Below are positions 1 to 9,089 of a stretch of DNA of 13,151 bases, piece by piece. The notes under the pieces are model-generated. The model saw only the letters and a program-made list of their open reading frames with translations. It did no database searches and had not been told where the DNA came from. This DNA comes from Parachlorella kessleri (Eukaryota; Chlorophyta; Trebouxiophyceae; Chlorellales; Chlorellaceae): NCBI GenBank assembly GCA_001598975.1, contig BBXU01001417.1, positions 1 through 13,151 of the forward strand. Direction: 5' to 3'. The position numbers and the translations under genes were made by a program. Each line of letters opens with the position of its first letter. The first letter of the stretch is position 1.

Positions 1-92
1 CCACACCCACACACACACATGTGAAGCACAACACACGCACGCACGCACGCACGCACATGTGGAGCACAGCACTTACACTACTCATGACTTAC
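1..92 (-). other. Part of an intron of the secreted-protein gene
   Basis: On the minus strand a strong donor (GCG|GTAAGT, exon ending at base 93) opens an intron that leaves the window. What is visible of it is mostly simple-sequence repeat. The next exon lies outside. Confidence 0.5.
16..72. repeat. CA/GCAC simple repeat with a 38-bp direct repeat
   Basis: Five tandem GCAC units occupy 37-56. They are flanked by two copies of a 19-base block (16-34 and 54-72), each reading CACATGTG, then R, then AGCACA, with two mismatches between copies. The spacing of 38 bp suggests the edge of a microsatellite or minisatellite within the intron. Only two copies are in view, so its full size is unknown. 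Confidence 0.7.
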
Positions 93-1495
93 CGCATCCT
101 GGTCCACACACAATGAGAAGGTGAATTGTCCGCCCGAGTAGGGCGGGAAGTAAGAGAATCCAAGGGTCCCTTCAGGGCTGTAGTCAAAGTGGATCCTGTC
201 GTTGGTGAACTCGGGACACTCAGGTGCCCCCTGCAGCTGGCATTTGATGCCGTATGCTGGACCTCTGGGGCCCACGACTGTTCCAACGCCCTGCACAGTG
301 CAGGCAGCGCAATACTGGAACGCGTCCCGCCTGGAGGAGAAAGGAAGTAGCTGCATGTCTTAGGAGAAACGACGGCAGACACACGCGCGGATATCACCCA
401 AGCTTGTACGAGTGCCTGCAACACCAGCAGAGCCTTCCCTGGTAAACCGGTCCTGCCCAATGCTGATCGATCAGGCCCTGCTGTTCAAACTCACGCTGAA
501 TGGGTATGGGGAGTCGCAGCAATTCGGCTGGGCTCCAGGGCGCACTTCAAGGCTGGGGGCAGGGTTTAGCGGGCCTCCAGACTGCAGGATGGCAGTCCCC
601 TAGCTAGGGTTCAGGGTTCTCAGACTTATCGGAGATATGGAACCGGGCTACCGACTCGCATTTCTTGGGACTTTGTGCCTGCCTGCTATAGGGAGTAGCT
701 AGAAATAGTCGAGGAGGCCCTCCAGGCATCAGGCGCACCCTGTGGCACAGGCCTGTGCCAAGCAACCTGCCCACCTGGTAGCCATCCTCAGCAGGGATAG
801 TAATGATCGAGAATCCCTGCGTCAGCAGCAGGCAGGGGCGTGTGGGATACATTGTTGGCTGCAAACTATTGACACCAGCCAGGATGGCAAGGTGCAGCCG
901 TGCTTAAGCTAGCTCGCCTGCTTACGATACCCTGAGCAAGCTATCCAGCCTGGCCTCCGGAAAGCACTGTCCTTTCTGGCCTGGGTAAGCCCGTGCTTTG
1001 ATCTTACCTAACCCAAAGACGACAGCATCGAACCGAAGGGGTTGGGGTGGCAAGCAAGTGGGAGAAGTCAAGCGAGACAGTGTGTTATTGTGTCGCTGGT
1101 CTTTCCGTTGGAAGGGTCTATCCGAGGGCCTCCTCTTAGTGTGATGTTGATTACGACCATGTAACGTACCAGGGGTTCAATCCCCCCCCCCCTCCCCTCG
1201 TTCCGCGCTCGCGCCCCGCCTATAACGGGACATCCGAGTCGCACCCCCACCCACTTACGGCCACCCACCCCACCCACCCACACATACACACACTCCATAC
1301 ACAACAACCCAGGCCATCGAGAGCTAAAACAGGGTTGCGCAAAGTTGTGCTAAACCATAGCACTTGCCCGTGGGTGATCGATGGCCCACTTTAACGTTAT
1401 GGTTGGCGTCCCTAATTGCGCCGTGCACACCTTACCTCAAGCTGGGCGGAGGCAGCCAGGGCCAGGAGGAGTAACAGCAGGGGATGGAGGTGCAT
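93..1495 (-). CDS. Probable secreted protein, 5' part (exons 1-4), unknown family
   Basis: I do not recognise this family. Proposed exons, in order of translation: 1495-1436, 858-775, 581-495 and 350-93. All are in phase 0 and encode 20, 28, 29 and 86 residues; the gene continues off the left edge. Exon 1 encodes MHLHPLLLLLLALAASAQLE, a textbook signal peptide with a leucine core and a small-residue cleavage site (A-S-A), so the product should enter the secretory pathway. Splice sites seen are GAG|GTAAGG, CAG|GTGGGC, AGC|GTGAGT and GCG|GTAAGT donors, with TTGCAG, CTGCAG and ATGCAG acceptors. Exon 3 carries a CCDSPYPF motif. Exon 4 is the most convincingly coding piece: it has FQYCAAC, then VGPRGPAYGIKCQL, ECPEF and HFDYSPEG, and ends in SLCVDQDA. 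The regular cysteines suggest a disulfide-bonded extracellular domain. The exon 4 start is least sure: an acceptor at 331-332 has a better pyrimidine tract but the wrong phase for exon 3. Exons 2 and 3 are short and could be wrong. Confidence 0.5.
1182..1290. repeat. Poly-C and CCCA-rich low-complexity tract in intron 1 of the secreted-protein gene
   Basis: A run of 11 C (1182-1192) is followed by C-rich sequence with CCACCCACCC repeats and a short CA tract up to about 1290. It lies in the 577-nt first intron (859-1435). No coding signal was found in this intron. Confidence 0.6.
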
Positions 1496-2935
1496 CACGA
1501 TTGGCAACGGGTTCTGCAAGGGGAGGTGGGAAGCGAGGGCCTCACCCAAAGCGTCACAGTCATCCGGGTGTGCTCCGTTATAATGACTGCTACAGACGCC
1601 CACTGGAAAGTTGGCAAGCGGACTAACCAAGTTTCAGTCAAGTGCTAAGTAGTGCTGCGGAAACTACCCCCCCCCCCCCCGAACTGTCCCTCACCTGAGA
1701 CTGGGTCAATGAACCTTCAGATCACGAGTTCCGCACGGGGTGGGACAAGAAAAGAGAAGGGTGAACGGTAATTAGCAGAGAGGCCGGCTGACGCGGGGCG
1801 ACGTGACCGGTAGATAAGCGATAGCGTATGGAGGCACAGTATGGAGTTCCACCTGCGTTGCCTACAACAGACCACCTTGAACCCTGGCTGGGCAAGGAGG
1901 AGTCCTGCCTTGCAATTGCCAAGCCGTGCTTTTTGAGGACCTGGTATTGGGAAGACTCATGTAATCAGTACTGCATAGCCTTCCCATGGTATGGTGACAC
2001 AAGAACTGGTGTCTCCCTGGGGCAAAGCTGACCAACTTCCACCGCTACCATGAACTTTCAAATGGTCCCCGAACTACTACCCTGCTGAAGTCAACACACA
2101 CATGTTACGGGTTGCCAACAGTCAAAGTAGGATGCACAACACCTTTCTGGACTCTCACAAAAAACCGTATGAAACCCCCGAGCCAGACATATATCCTAGT
2201 ATCCCTAGCAGCAATCCCTAGCAGTTGGTCACGGTAGTTTGTCGAACCACGTTTATGCAAGTTTCAGCACGATAACACAGCATGCAGGCATCCCAGCATT
2301 GCAGCTGCTTTTTTCTATGGGAGCGTCATTCGTTTGCCTGGCAGGGCCAGGCGCATACATCCATATGTGCGTGGTAAGCAACAACCTGAAAGCAAGTACC
2401 CCTGAGACCTGCACCTCAAGGAGCAGAAATGCGAAGAGCCATGTGTTGGTCCGCACAGTCAGATGCACAGCCACAACCAAATGGCATCGCGTCTAGAGCT
2501 GCCACTTCTAAAAAGTCTAAGGCAACTTGGCTGAGTATGGAAGCTCGCCTTGCAGCCTGCAACGAGGGACCGAACAATCACGCATACACTCTCCTGGCTT
2601 TCCACTCCGCACTAAACCCAATTCACCCCACACAACACAACCCCAGTACAAGTCAGAGGCACTGGAAGGTACTTCCCAACATGTTCCCCCCAGGCACATC
2701 TGACCGCCACCCATTACAGAGTAGAAATGCAGTGCAACATAAATACGCTGCCCGGCACGACGGCAAACCACTGCCCAGGGTACACCTCCCCTGACAAGCA
2801 CACTAGGCCAGCCACATGTCACAACCACCCGTCAGCAATCAGCCCTGACTCCCAGAAAGTATGTCTACACCTGCCGAACGGATACATATGCACCAACAGA
2901 GATTTACCAATACCAGACGCCCTTTACGACAGGCT
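1496..2935. other. Intergenic: no gene supported
   Basis: This 1.4-kb stretch separates two minus-strand genes. It should contain the promoter of the secreted-protein gene (just above 1495) and the 3' UTR of the SAND-like/Tudor gene (just below 2936). Open frames inside it are under about 125 residues, have no recognisable motif, and do not link through splice sites into a longer product. It contains a run of 14 C (1667-1680) and a small tandem repeat of an 11-mer, ATCCCTAGCAG (2201-2211 and 2214-2224). Confidence 0.55.
2714..2718 (-). promoter_or_regulatory. Candidate TGTAA polyadenylation signal of the SAND-like/Tudor gene
   Basis: The minus strand reads TGTAA about 220 nt past the stop at 2936-2938, and it is the first such pentamer after the stop. 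TGTAA is the usual polyadenylation signal of green algae. A five-base match is weak evidence on its own. Confidence 0.4.
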
Positions 2936-5900
2936 CTACCAGTGGCCCTGCTGCTGTGCGTGCTGTGGCGCTGGTCCAGGGCCTGCCTCCCACAGCAGGC
3001 CCAGCATCAAGTCCCAAATCTTACTGGGCAGCGCCTCAGGATCATGTGCACAGAACTCGTACCTGCGCCAGGCCAGCACTCCTCAGTACAAATGATTCGA
3101 CGGACGGAGTGTGGGAAGCACCCAGTCCTCTCCAGTACAACGAGCATGTTTGCTACAGATGGATGCACAATCACCACCAGGAGGAACACGCAGGGCCAGT
3201 GGCAGTATCATCCGACCAAGGCGTGCCTCCTCACCACCCTGCCCAACATACAGCTCAGCAAACCCCGACCTCGCAGCTTACCTGCACACCATGGCCTCAT
3301 ATATGCCACGTAGCGTGCCGTCCCGCCTAGCCAGCGCCACCCTGGCCTGGAAGCGGGCGCTGGGCGAGGGACCCAAAGCAGGGGCCACCAGTGCTGGCTT
3401 GGCACCGCTGGTGTGAGGTGGCTGGACCTGCTGATTAACCCCCCCTGGAGCATCGGTAGAGGCTGCTGCATCCTGCCTAGGAGTTTGTGTGGCAGCTGGT
3501 GCTGCAGATCTCGTGACAGCTGCACTTGGTAGTATTACAGATGCTGCGATCGTCTGTGGGCTGCTTCCAGTAGGTGCATGGTGGAAAGGCAAGGCCTCTA
3601 GCTGCAGGGCAAGGGTGTGCAGCCAGCGTGCCATCACTGCAGGGTCTTCTTCTTGAAAGCCAGCAGGCGGCGGTGGCGCCAGCATGCCTGGTCCTGCTGC
3701 GGCTGACCGCACTGCCACTCCTGCTTCTGCTGCGGCCGCAAAGGGCGGCTGGCCACTGTCAGCAGCTCGTGCATGGGCTTGAGGGCCACCACTCACACCC
3801 TCGGCAGGAGCTGTGGCCAGGGGGCGCTGGGCTGGTACCCAAGCAGGCGCCTCCGGGTGATGCCGGGCAGGCAGAGGAACGACGGGGGTAAGGGGCAGTG
3901 GTGTGAGCAGGCAAGATACCCTCGGCCCTGGGCCAGCCTGAATTTGCTGCTGCTGCTGTGGCTGCAATGGCTGGGAGCCATCCGCGTTCAGGTGCGTGCG
4001 CGCTTGGCCTTGCACATGCCCAGCGGCAACCCGCTCGCTGGCTCCACCCGCCGCTGCTGCTGCCTGCTCTGCTGCCGCTGGCTGGTGGGCCTGTGCCCCA
4101 GAGAGGGACTGTTCCAGGGCAGCCGCTGCGCCTGCCCCTTCCTCGCCCGCCTGCTCCTTCTCATGCTGCAGCTCCTCCGCAATGGCCGCGGCTTCTGCCA
4201 GGAGCGAGGCCCAGCCGCCGGTGGGCGCGCTGCTGGTGCGGAAGACAGGACCTCCCAGGGCCTCACCGCCCCTGTAGGGAGGCAAGTCCCCACAGGAGTG
4301 GCCCCTGTCCATGCCATACTCCCCAGATGGAGCACTGGGGGTTTGCTGAGACTGGGGAGCACCTAGCAGACGGGCTGCAGCCTGGAACAAGTCTGCCGCA
4401 TCGGAGCCGCCTGCTGTGGGAGCGCCTGCTGCTCCTTCCTGCTGCTGCGGGTACTGCTCCTGTGGCTTTTGATGCTCAACCTGGGGCTGCTGCAGGCCTT
4501 CCTGTTCAACAGCTGTTGCGGACAAGGACGACAGCCGTCTGATGTGCGACTGCCGCTGCTGCTGGAACGTGACGGGTGGTGAGACCTGGCGTGGGTCAGG
4601 AGACAGCAGCTGCTGCGACACAACCAGGGGTGCAGGGACTGCCATCTTTATGGGCGTGCCCACATAAGCATGCCCCTGCCGCGGCAGCAGCAGGGCCGGC
4701 CCTGCCGCTAGAGCAGCTGAAGCAGTAATGTTCGCCACCGCTGCCTCTGTTGTCCCTGGCTCTTGCCGAGCTCCCTCCTCAGGAGCTGCGGCATGGGCAC
4801 CACCCAGCTGCATGGCGGGAGCCGCGCCCTGGCTGCTTGGCCCTGCATCGCCAGCCCAGGAGCCACGCAGCCGCTTCAAAGCTGGCGGCCCAGTTGGGGC
4901 TTCATCTGCTGTAGCACCGGGGGGTGCGGGTGTGAGGAGCGCTGCCAGTGAAGGCTCCTTTGCCAGCCTGTCACATCTCTCCCCGGCGCTTGCTGCCGGC
5001 GAGGGCTGCTGCCCATGCTTTGTCCCCGACAGGCGGCGAGTCAGGGGCCGGAAAGGCCTGCAAAGCACGGTATTTAATGGAGTCAAGTCAGTATCTGCTA
5101 GGGAAGCCCCGTGACAGCACAGGTTCAGACATTGCCAACAAAGAGATACATAGTCAGAGGATTTGCAGGAAATGCGAGCCATGCACATGTCGGGAGGCAC
5201 TCCTACATACTCTGCTGTCCACGCCACACGCCATTGTAGCTTGTTGCCTCTGCGATCCACTGAGTAACTGCCAGCGCAACGGGCCGCAAACCCAAAGGAG
5301 GCCACAGTCTACATATGCCACCCACCTCATCGTCTCCACAAATCGACCTGCATCCACACTTGTGTGGATCTCTAGAATTGGCGGCGCCTGCTGCCGCTTG
5401 CTCTGCCGCCGCGGCTGCAGCTGCTGCTCTGGAGAAGTGCCGGACTTGCCTGCAGGAGTAAGAGCAGCCGCAGCAGAACCGACCGCACCAGCACAACCAC
5501 CTCTGCCAGCTACTACTGGCTGCAGCGCGGTTGCAATCCCTGCGGCAAAGCCCGCCCTAGACAGGGCCCCAGGCCGGCCGGTGGCATCTTCCAGGCCGCC
5601 AGCATAAGCGCCACTAGGAACACCAGCTGCGGTGGGAGAGGCGCCTTGCTGTCCTGCCTCCTGCCGCATGGCTGCCGGGGAGGCAGGGGCCTGCCCCAGG
5701 TGCTCGCTAGCCTGACCGCCAAACGCAGTCCCTGCAGCTGCCGCAGCTGCTGCCATGAGTGCTGCTGCTCCCAGGGCAGCGGCGCCGCCAGTAGCTGCAG
5801 CGGCGGTGGGCTCGTCCCCTAGGAAAGAGCTGGTCACTGAGATGCCGCTACCCTGGTGCCAGAGAGGATTCATAGGCCGGGGTTCCTGCAGGGATGGACC

Positions 5901-8674
5901 GGCCAGAGGTGGAGCAGCTGGGAGGCAGCCCGTTTGGCTGAGAACTAACATAAGGAATGGAAATTCAGCACAGGTTCACCAGACGAGAAGGCTCCACATG
6001 ACACTGCTCCCTGCCAGTGCAGCAGCCAGATCGAGTTCAGCGGTCGCATGCTCCCACTACACACCCTGTACACCGTTGCATAGCGCCACAAGGTGTTTAC
6101 CTCGTCCACCGACTCCGGCTGGGGCCCATGCAAGAAGCTGAAGCCGCCTCGTCCGATCGTGGCCGGCTGTGCTGCCTGGCCAGCCTCTTGTTGGGCGCCA
6201 CCCTGCTGCGCCTGCTGAGCTTGCCGAGCTGCATGCTGCACTGCTGTGCCTGCTGTGCCCCCGCTGCCGGCTCGGCCCATGGCGGCGCTGACAGGGGGGT
6301 AGGCCTGGGCCAGCCTCGGCTTCACTGGGTCAAAGGAGAGCAGCTCCACTGGCAGGTGGAGCTCCTCAGAATGGCTGTCACTGTATTGGACCTGCACAAA
6401 GAGGACAACACTGCTATATATTACACTTCACATCCACAAACACTCACAAAGGCCCACCGGCGTGAACTTCTTATCATACCAGCAGCCACAGCAACCAGCA
6501 TTGCAGTGTCTCAGGCAACTCCAAACTGCCACAGCATCCCCAAAACACTCGTCCCAGCGCGCCACACAGATGTTGTTGTTGGCATCTCCTACCTTCAGCC
6601 ACTCGCCACACCACTGACCGCTAACCTAGTAGCAGTTTGGTGGACATTCTTGTTGTAGCGAGTGACTCAACCCTGGCGGATCTACAAGGAGCGGCAGAAA
6701 ACTGGGAGAGCAAACAAGCCTGCTCATGCACTCACCACATGCTTGCCCGTCTCTCTGCTGTAGGAGGCTATGCGCCCTTGGTAGAAGTCAGAGTCGCCAC
6801 ACCAACACACCTGCGCTCTAGAAGGGGCTTGCGGCATGGCCAAGGCAGAGCGGGCTGCACATAAGATGAATACTGTGCTATCTAGAATGGCGCATGTCCC
6901 CTTCCTACACACTGCTGCCTGCAACAGGAGCCGCCCTATCTAGCTGCGTGTAGGAAACCATCCCACAACACGCAATGATTACGGTCCTAAGATCCACATA
7001 TCTATTCGCTGCTGCTAAACTCACAAGCACTCCACCTTGCAGGCCGCACTGCTCAGGCTGGACACGGCGCGCCGCTGGTGGCGCTCGCCTTTAACAAACT
7101 CGCTGGATGCCTGGGCTCCCGGCGCCACTGCAACTCACCCAGACACTTTTGCCCACGACCTGGGCGCCAAAGTCCTGCGCGGCCCTCCGTTTCATCCAGG
7201 ATATGAGCGTGGACATGGACCCCACGCCTGAAGGGCACACAGTCACGGCGAGTGTCCCACAGCCAGGCCCCAGCTTTGCGATATTCGCGGACAACTCACC
7301 AGAGCCGCAAGCTTCAGGCAGCCACCCACAGATGCACATGAATCTCGCTGCCCCACAGGCACATGCCTCAAGCTCACTGCGGACGGTGCACTCTCATACC
7401 TAGCGCAGGACGATACTGGCCTTCTGCACACTTCCTGCCCTGGCGCGGGACAACAAAATGTCCGGGACCGACTCCTCAAAATCTCACAAGACATGCACGT
7501 GTCTGCCTTAAACCCAGTCTTGCAGCCGCTACATCCTCCGCAAGTCTGTACACCGCTGCGTCCGCGCACCCAACCAACAGCCCATGAATGGCCCTCACCT
7601 TCCCCAAGAACATGTATGCTCTCCTTCCACTTCTTGCTGAGCTCCCGCCCCGCTGCCTTCTCAAACTGGCTACACGTCATCACGCACCCGCCCTGCACCA
7701 GAACCACAGCCAATCCATGAAGGCTGTCACTAGCTGCAGCAAGGTCTTGCCTCGCCGCCCTCAAACTGGAAAGTAGTATGCAGGTATACATACATTTACA
7801 TCTCTAACATGGCCTACAATATCCAAACAAACAAAATTCGCAGGTTGCACCCCCACCTACGTTCTCCAGAATTTGCAGCAAACCAAGCCACCCCAGTGAC
7901 ATTCGTCAAGACCTGCCCAGAAAGAACCACCAAGGATCGCCAGGCTAAGGTCCGCGGCCATCAAACTCACCAGGCTGATGTCAATCAGGGGTAGGCCCAC
8001 AAATCCAGGGGCCGTGCAGCGGATGTACAAGTCCATGCCATGGCCGCCCAAAAACTCCCCAGTGAGCCCATTGCACACCACACTGCAGAGCGGCTGCCAC
8101 CCCATGCGAAGGACCGGGTGCAGCGTGGTGTCGCCCTGCGCTGCTTTGGCTGCTTTGCCACGCGGCATAGCAAAGCCTGCAGGGCCGCTGCTCCCGCTGA
8201 GCTTGCAGCGGCGCCCACCAGCAGAAACTTGCGATTGGGAGCGGGACTGGGAGTGGGTGGAGAGGGAGGGCGCCGCGCTTGGCGGGCCCAGCAGTGCCGC
8301 CTGTGGTACGGCAACGCTGGCCCCTACCGCAGCTCCACCTGCTGCTGCTGCGCCTCCTGGCACCAGAGGTTGCAGCAGCTCTGGGTCCCTGTCCTGCTGG
8401 GGTGAGCTGCCTGCTGGGCTGCCCTGTGGCTGCTGCTGTGGATGACCTTGGGGCAGCTGGCCAGCGTGCTGCTGCTGAGCAAAGCCCCGAACCAAAAGCT
8501 CTGCCGCCTCAGCCGCTGCCTGCATGGCCAGGGAACCCTGTAAGCACCTAGGAGTGCAGCAGGACTTGCGCCAGACGCGCGGTAGTGACCAGAAGCAGCT
8601 TTCCATACCAGCCTTCGACACCCCGTTTCGAAGATAGAACAGCGCACCAGGTCATGTTCGTCAGGTAACACCAT
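2936..8674 (-). CDS. SAND-like plus Tudor-like domain protein, probable nuclear chromatin or transcription factor
   Basis: Proposed exons in order: 8674-8609, 8537-7971, 7692-7599, 7227-7139, 6810-6736, 6391-6101, 5885-5326, 5057-3282 and 3062-2936. Every junction is GT-AG with compatible phase, giving about 1,214 residues. Residues 161-243 look SAND-like: VVCNGLTGEF, LYIRC, then SQFEKAAGRELSKKWKESI, where KKWK (231-234) matches the SAND KDWK core that contacts DNA. Residues 260-319 form a Tudor-like barrel: GAQVVGKSVW, DSDFYQGRIASY, TGKHVVQYSD and EELHLPVEL, with aromatic residues W272, W275, F281, Y282 and Y300 available for a cage. Such domains commonly read methylated histones. The rest is Gln/Ala/Pro/Gly-rich, with basic nuclear-signal-like patches (RRQSKRQ, ALKRLRG), an Ala/Glu helix, and a compact C-terminal segment of about 60 residues (ARVALARRDGTLRGIYEAM, then YEFCAHDPEALPSKIWDLML). 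SAND-like domains are known from the volvocine RegA (VARL) family, but orthology is not claimed. The start is uncertain: exon 1 could end at 8648, or translation could begin at 8525. Confidence 0.7.
6277..7177 (-). other. Tudor-like domain coding region (three exons)
   Basis: The domain is assembled from the end of exon 7227-7139, the whole 25-codon exon 6810-6736, and the start of exon 6391-6101, all joined in phase 0. The result fits the plant and algal Tudor pattern seen in PDS5 and EMSY-like proteins: VGKxVWV, FYxGxIxSY, TGKHVVxY and EELxLPxE. Because three independent exons complete one fold, this part of the gene model is well supported. Confidence 0.75.
7139..8537 (-). other. SAND-like domain coding region (three exons)
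   Basis: The domain is split by two introns (7970-7693 and 7598-7228). The end of the first exon gives HPVLRMGWQPLCSVVCNGL and, after LYIRC, PLIDISL. It splices in phase 0 to GGCVMTCSQFEKAAG and KKWKESIHVLG, then in phase 1 to VGSMSTLISWMKRRAAQ. Neither half would be recognised alone. Together they give the expected order: a C..G..GxF strand pair, an IxC strand, an FE..AG helix and a KxWK-SI core. The first 130 or so residues of the 8537-7971 exon are Gln/Ala/Pro-rich linker. Confidence 0.6.
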
Positions 8675-9089
8675 CAGGTTCTCGCAAGGCCGGTCGCTAG
8701 ACGGTCGTGATGCAAGTGATGGTTCGGTCGGCCGCGCTGTCGGGTGGGAACACCGTGCAGGTTTACAGCCCTACAGAAAAATCTGCTGCCTGTGTAGTCC
8801 TTCAGATGCCTGGTTGTCGCCCAGGGCTAGGCATGACTGGCACCGTGACAGTGGGTACCCACGGGAGGGACCTGCCGGCTTCTTACACCCCCAGAGACAG
8901 AGAAAAGCGCAGTGGGTGGCAGACAGCACTAAATCCTTGTCAGGGCTCCGCGTGCGGGCACGGTTGTGCCCTGGTCAAAATCCCACGTATCATGAGGGAA
9001 TCTAGGTGATACCCCCCCTGGCGGCAAAGCATAAGCTCAAGATGCAGCCAACAATGAACAACTGAAACGCAAACCAATAATTCGCAAGC
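8675..9089. promoter_or_regulatory. Divergent (head-to-head) intergenic region, possible bidirectional promoter
   Basis: The 415 bp lie between the proposed start codons of the SAND-like/Tudor gene (leftward) and the Derlin gene (rightward). They must hold both 5' UTRs and at least the core promoters. No TATA element could be placed. A perfect 12-bp palindrome, GTGGGTACCCAC, sits near the middle (8851-8862). No open frame here splices convincingly to either gene. Confidence 0.5.
8851..8862. promoter_or_regulatory. Perfect 12-bp palindrome in the divergent intergenic region
   Basis: GTGGGTACCCAC is its own reverse complement and lies about 180 bp from one start codon and 230 bp from the other. 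It could be a dimeric factor site. The dyad is seen directly; the function is inferred. Confidence 0.3.

Noticed and set aside
37..56. Tandem GCAC units as a CRISPR or telomere-like array
   Set aside because: The four-base unit is a microsatellite. There are no spacers and no telomeric motif, and it lies within an intron.
1140..1195. tRNA-like T-arm (GGGGTTCAATCCCC)
   Set aside because: No matching acceptor stem, D-arm or anticodon arm could be drawn at the right spacing. The following bases are a poly-C run.
1068..1307. Minus-strand frame in intron 1 of the secreted-protein gene
   Set aside because: Its first third is translated poly-C and CCCA repeat, and no splice pair adds it to the flanking exons in phase.
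1722..2496. Small open frames on both strands, such as 1828-2031 plus and 2253-2480 minus
   Set aside because: They are short, carry no motif, do not link by splicing and sit in a low-signal intergenic stretch.
3574..5114. Several long plus-strand open frames (up to about 197 residues) across the large exon
   Set aside because: They are antisense to the 1,776-bp minus-strand coding exon. GC-rich, repetitive codons there suppress stops in all frames, and the translations have no domain pattern.
3278..5305. Single 675-residue minus-strand open frame taken as a complete gene
   Set aside because: Its first 82 or so residues are intron read-through. A good acceptor at 5058 and a donor at 3281 fit the neighbouring exons in phase, so it is an internal exon with false ends.
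8523..8525. ATG within exon 2 as the main start of the SAND-like/Tudor protein
   Set aside because: It is possible, but the exon has a good acceptor (TTACAG) four codons before it and an upstream ATG exon joins in phase, so the spliced start is preferred.
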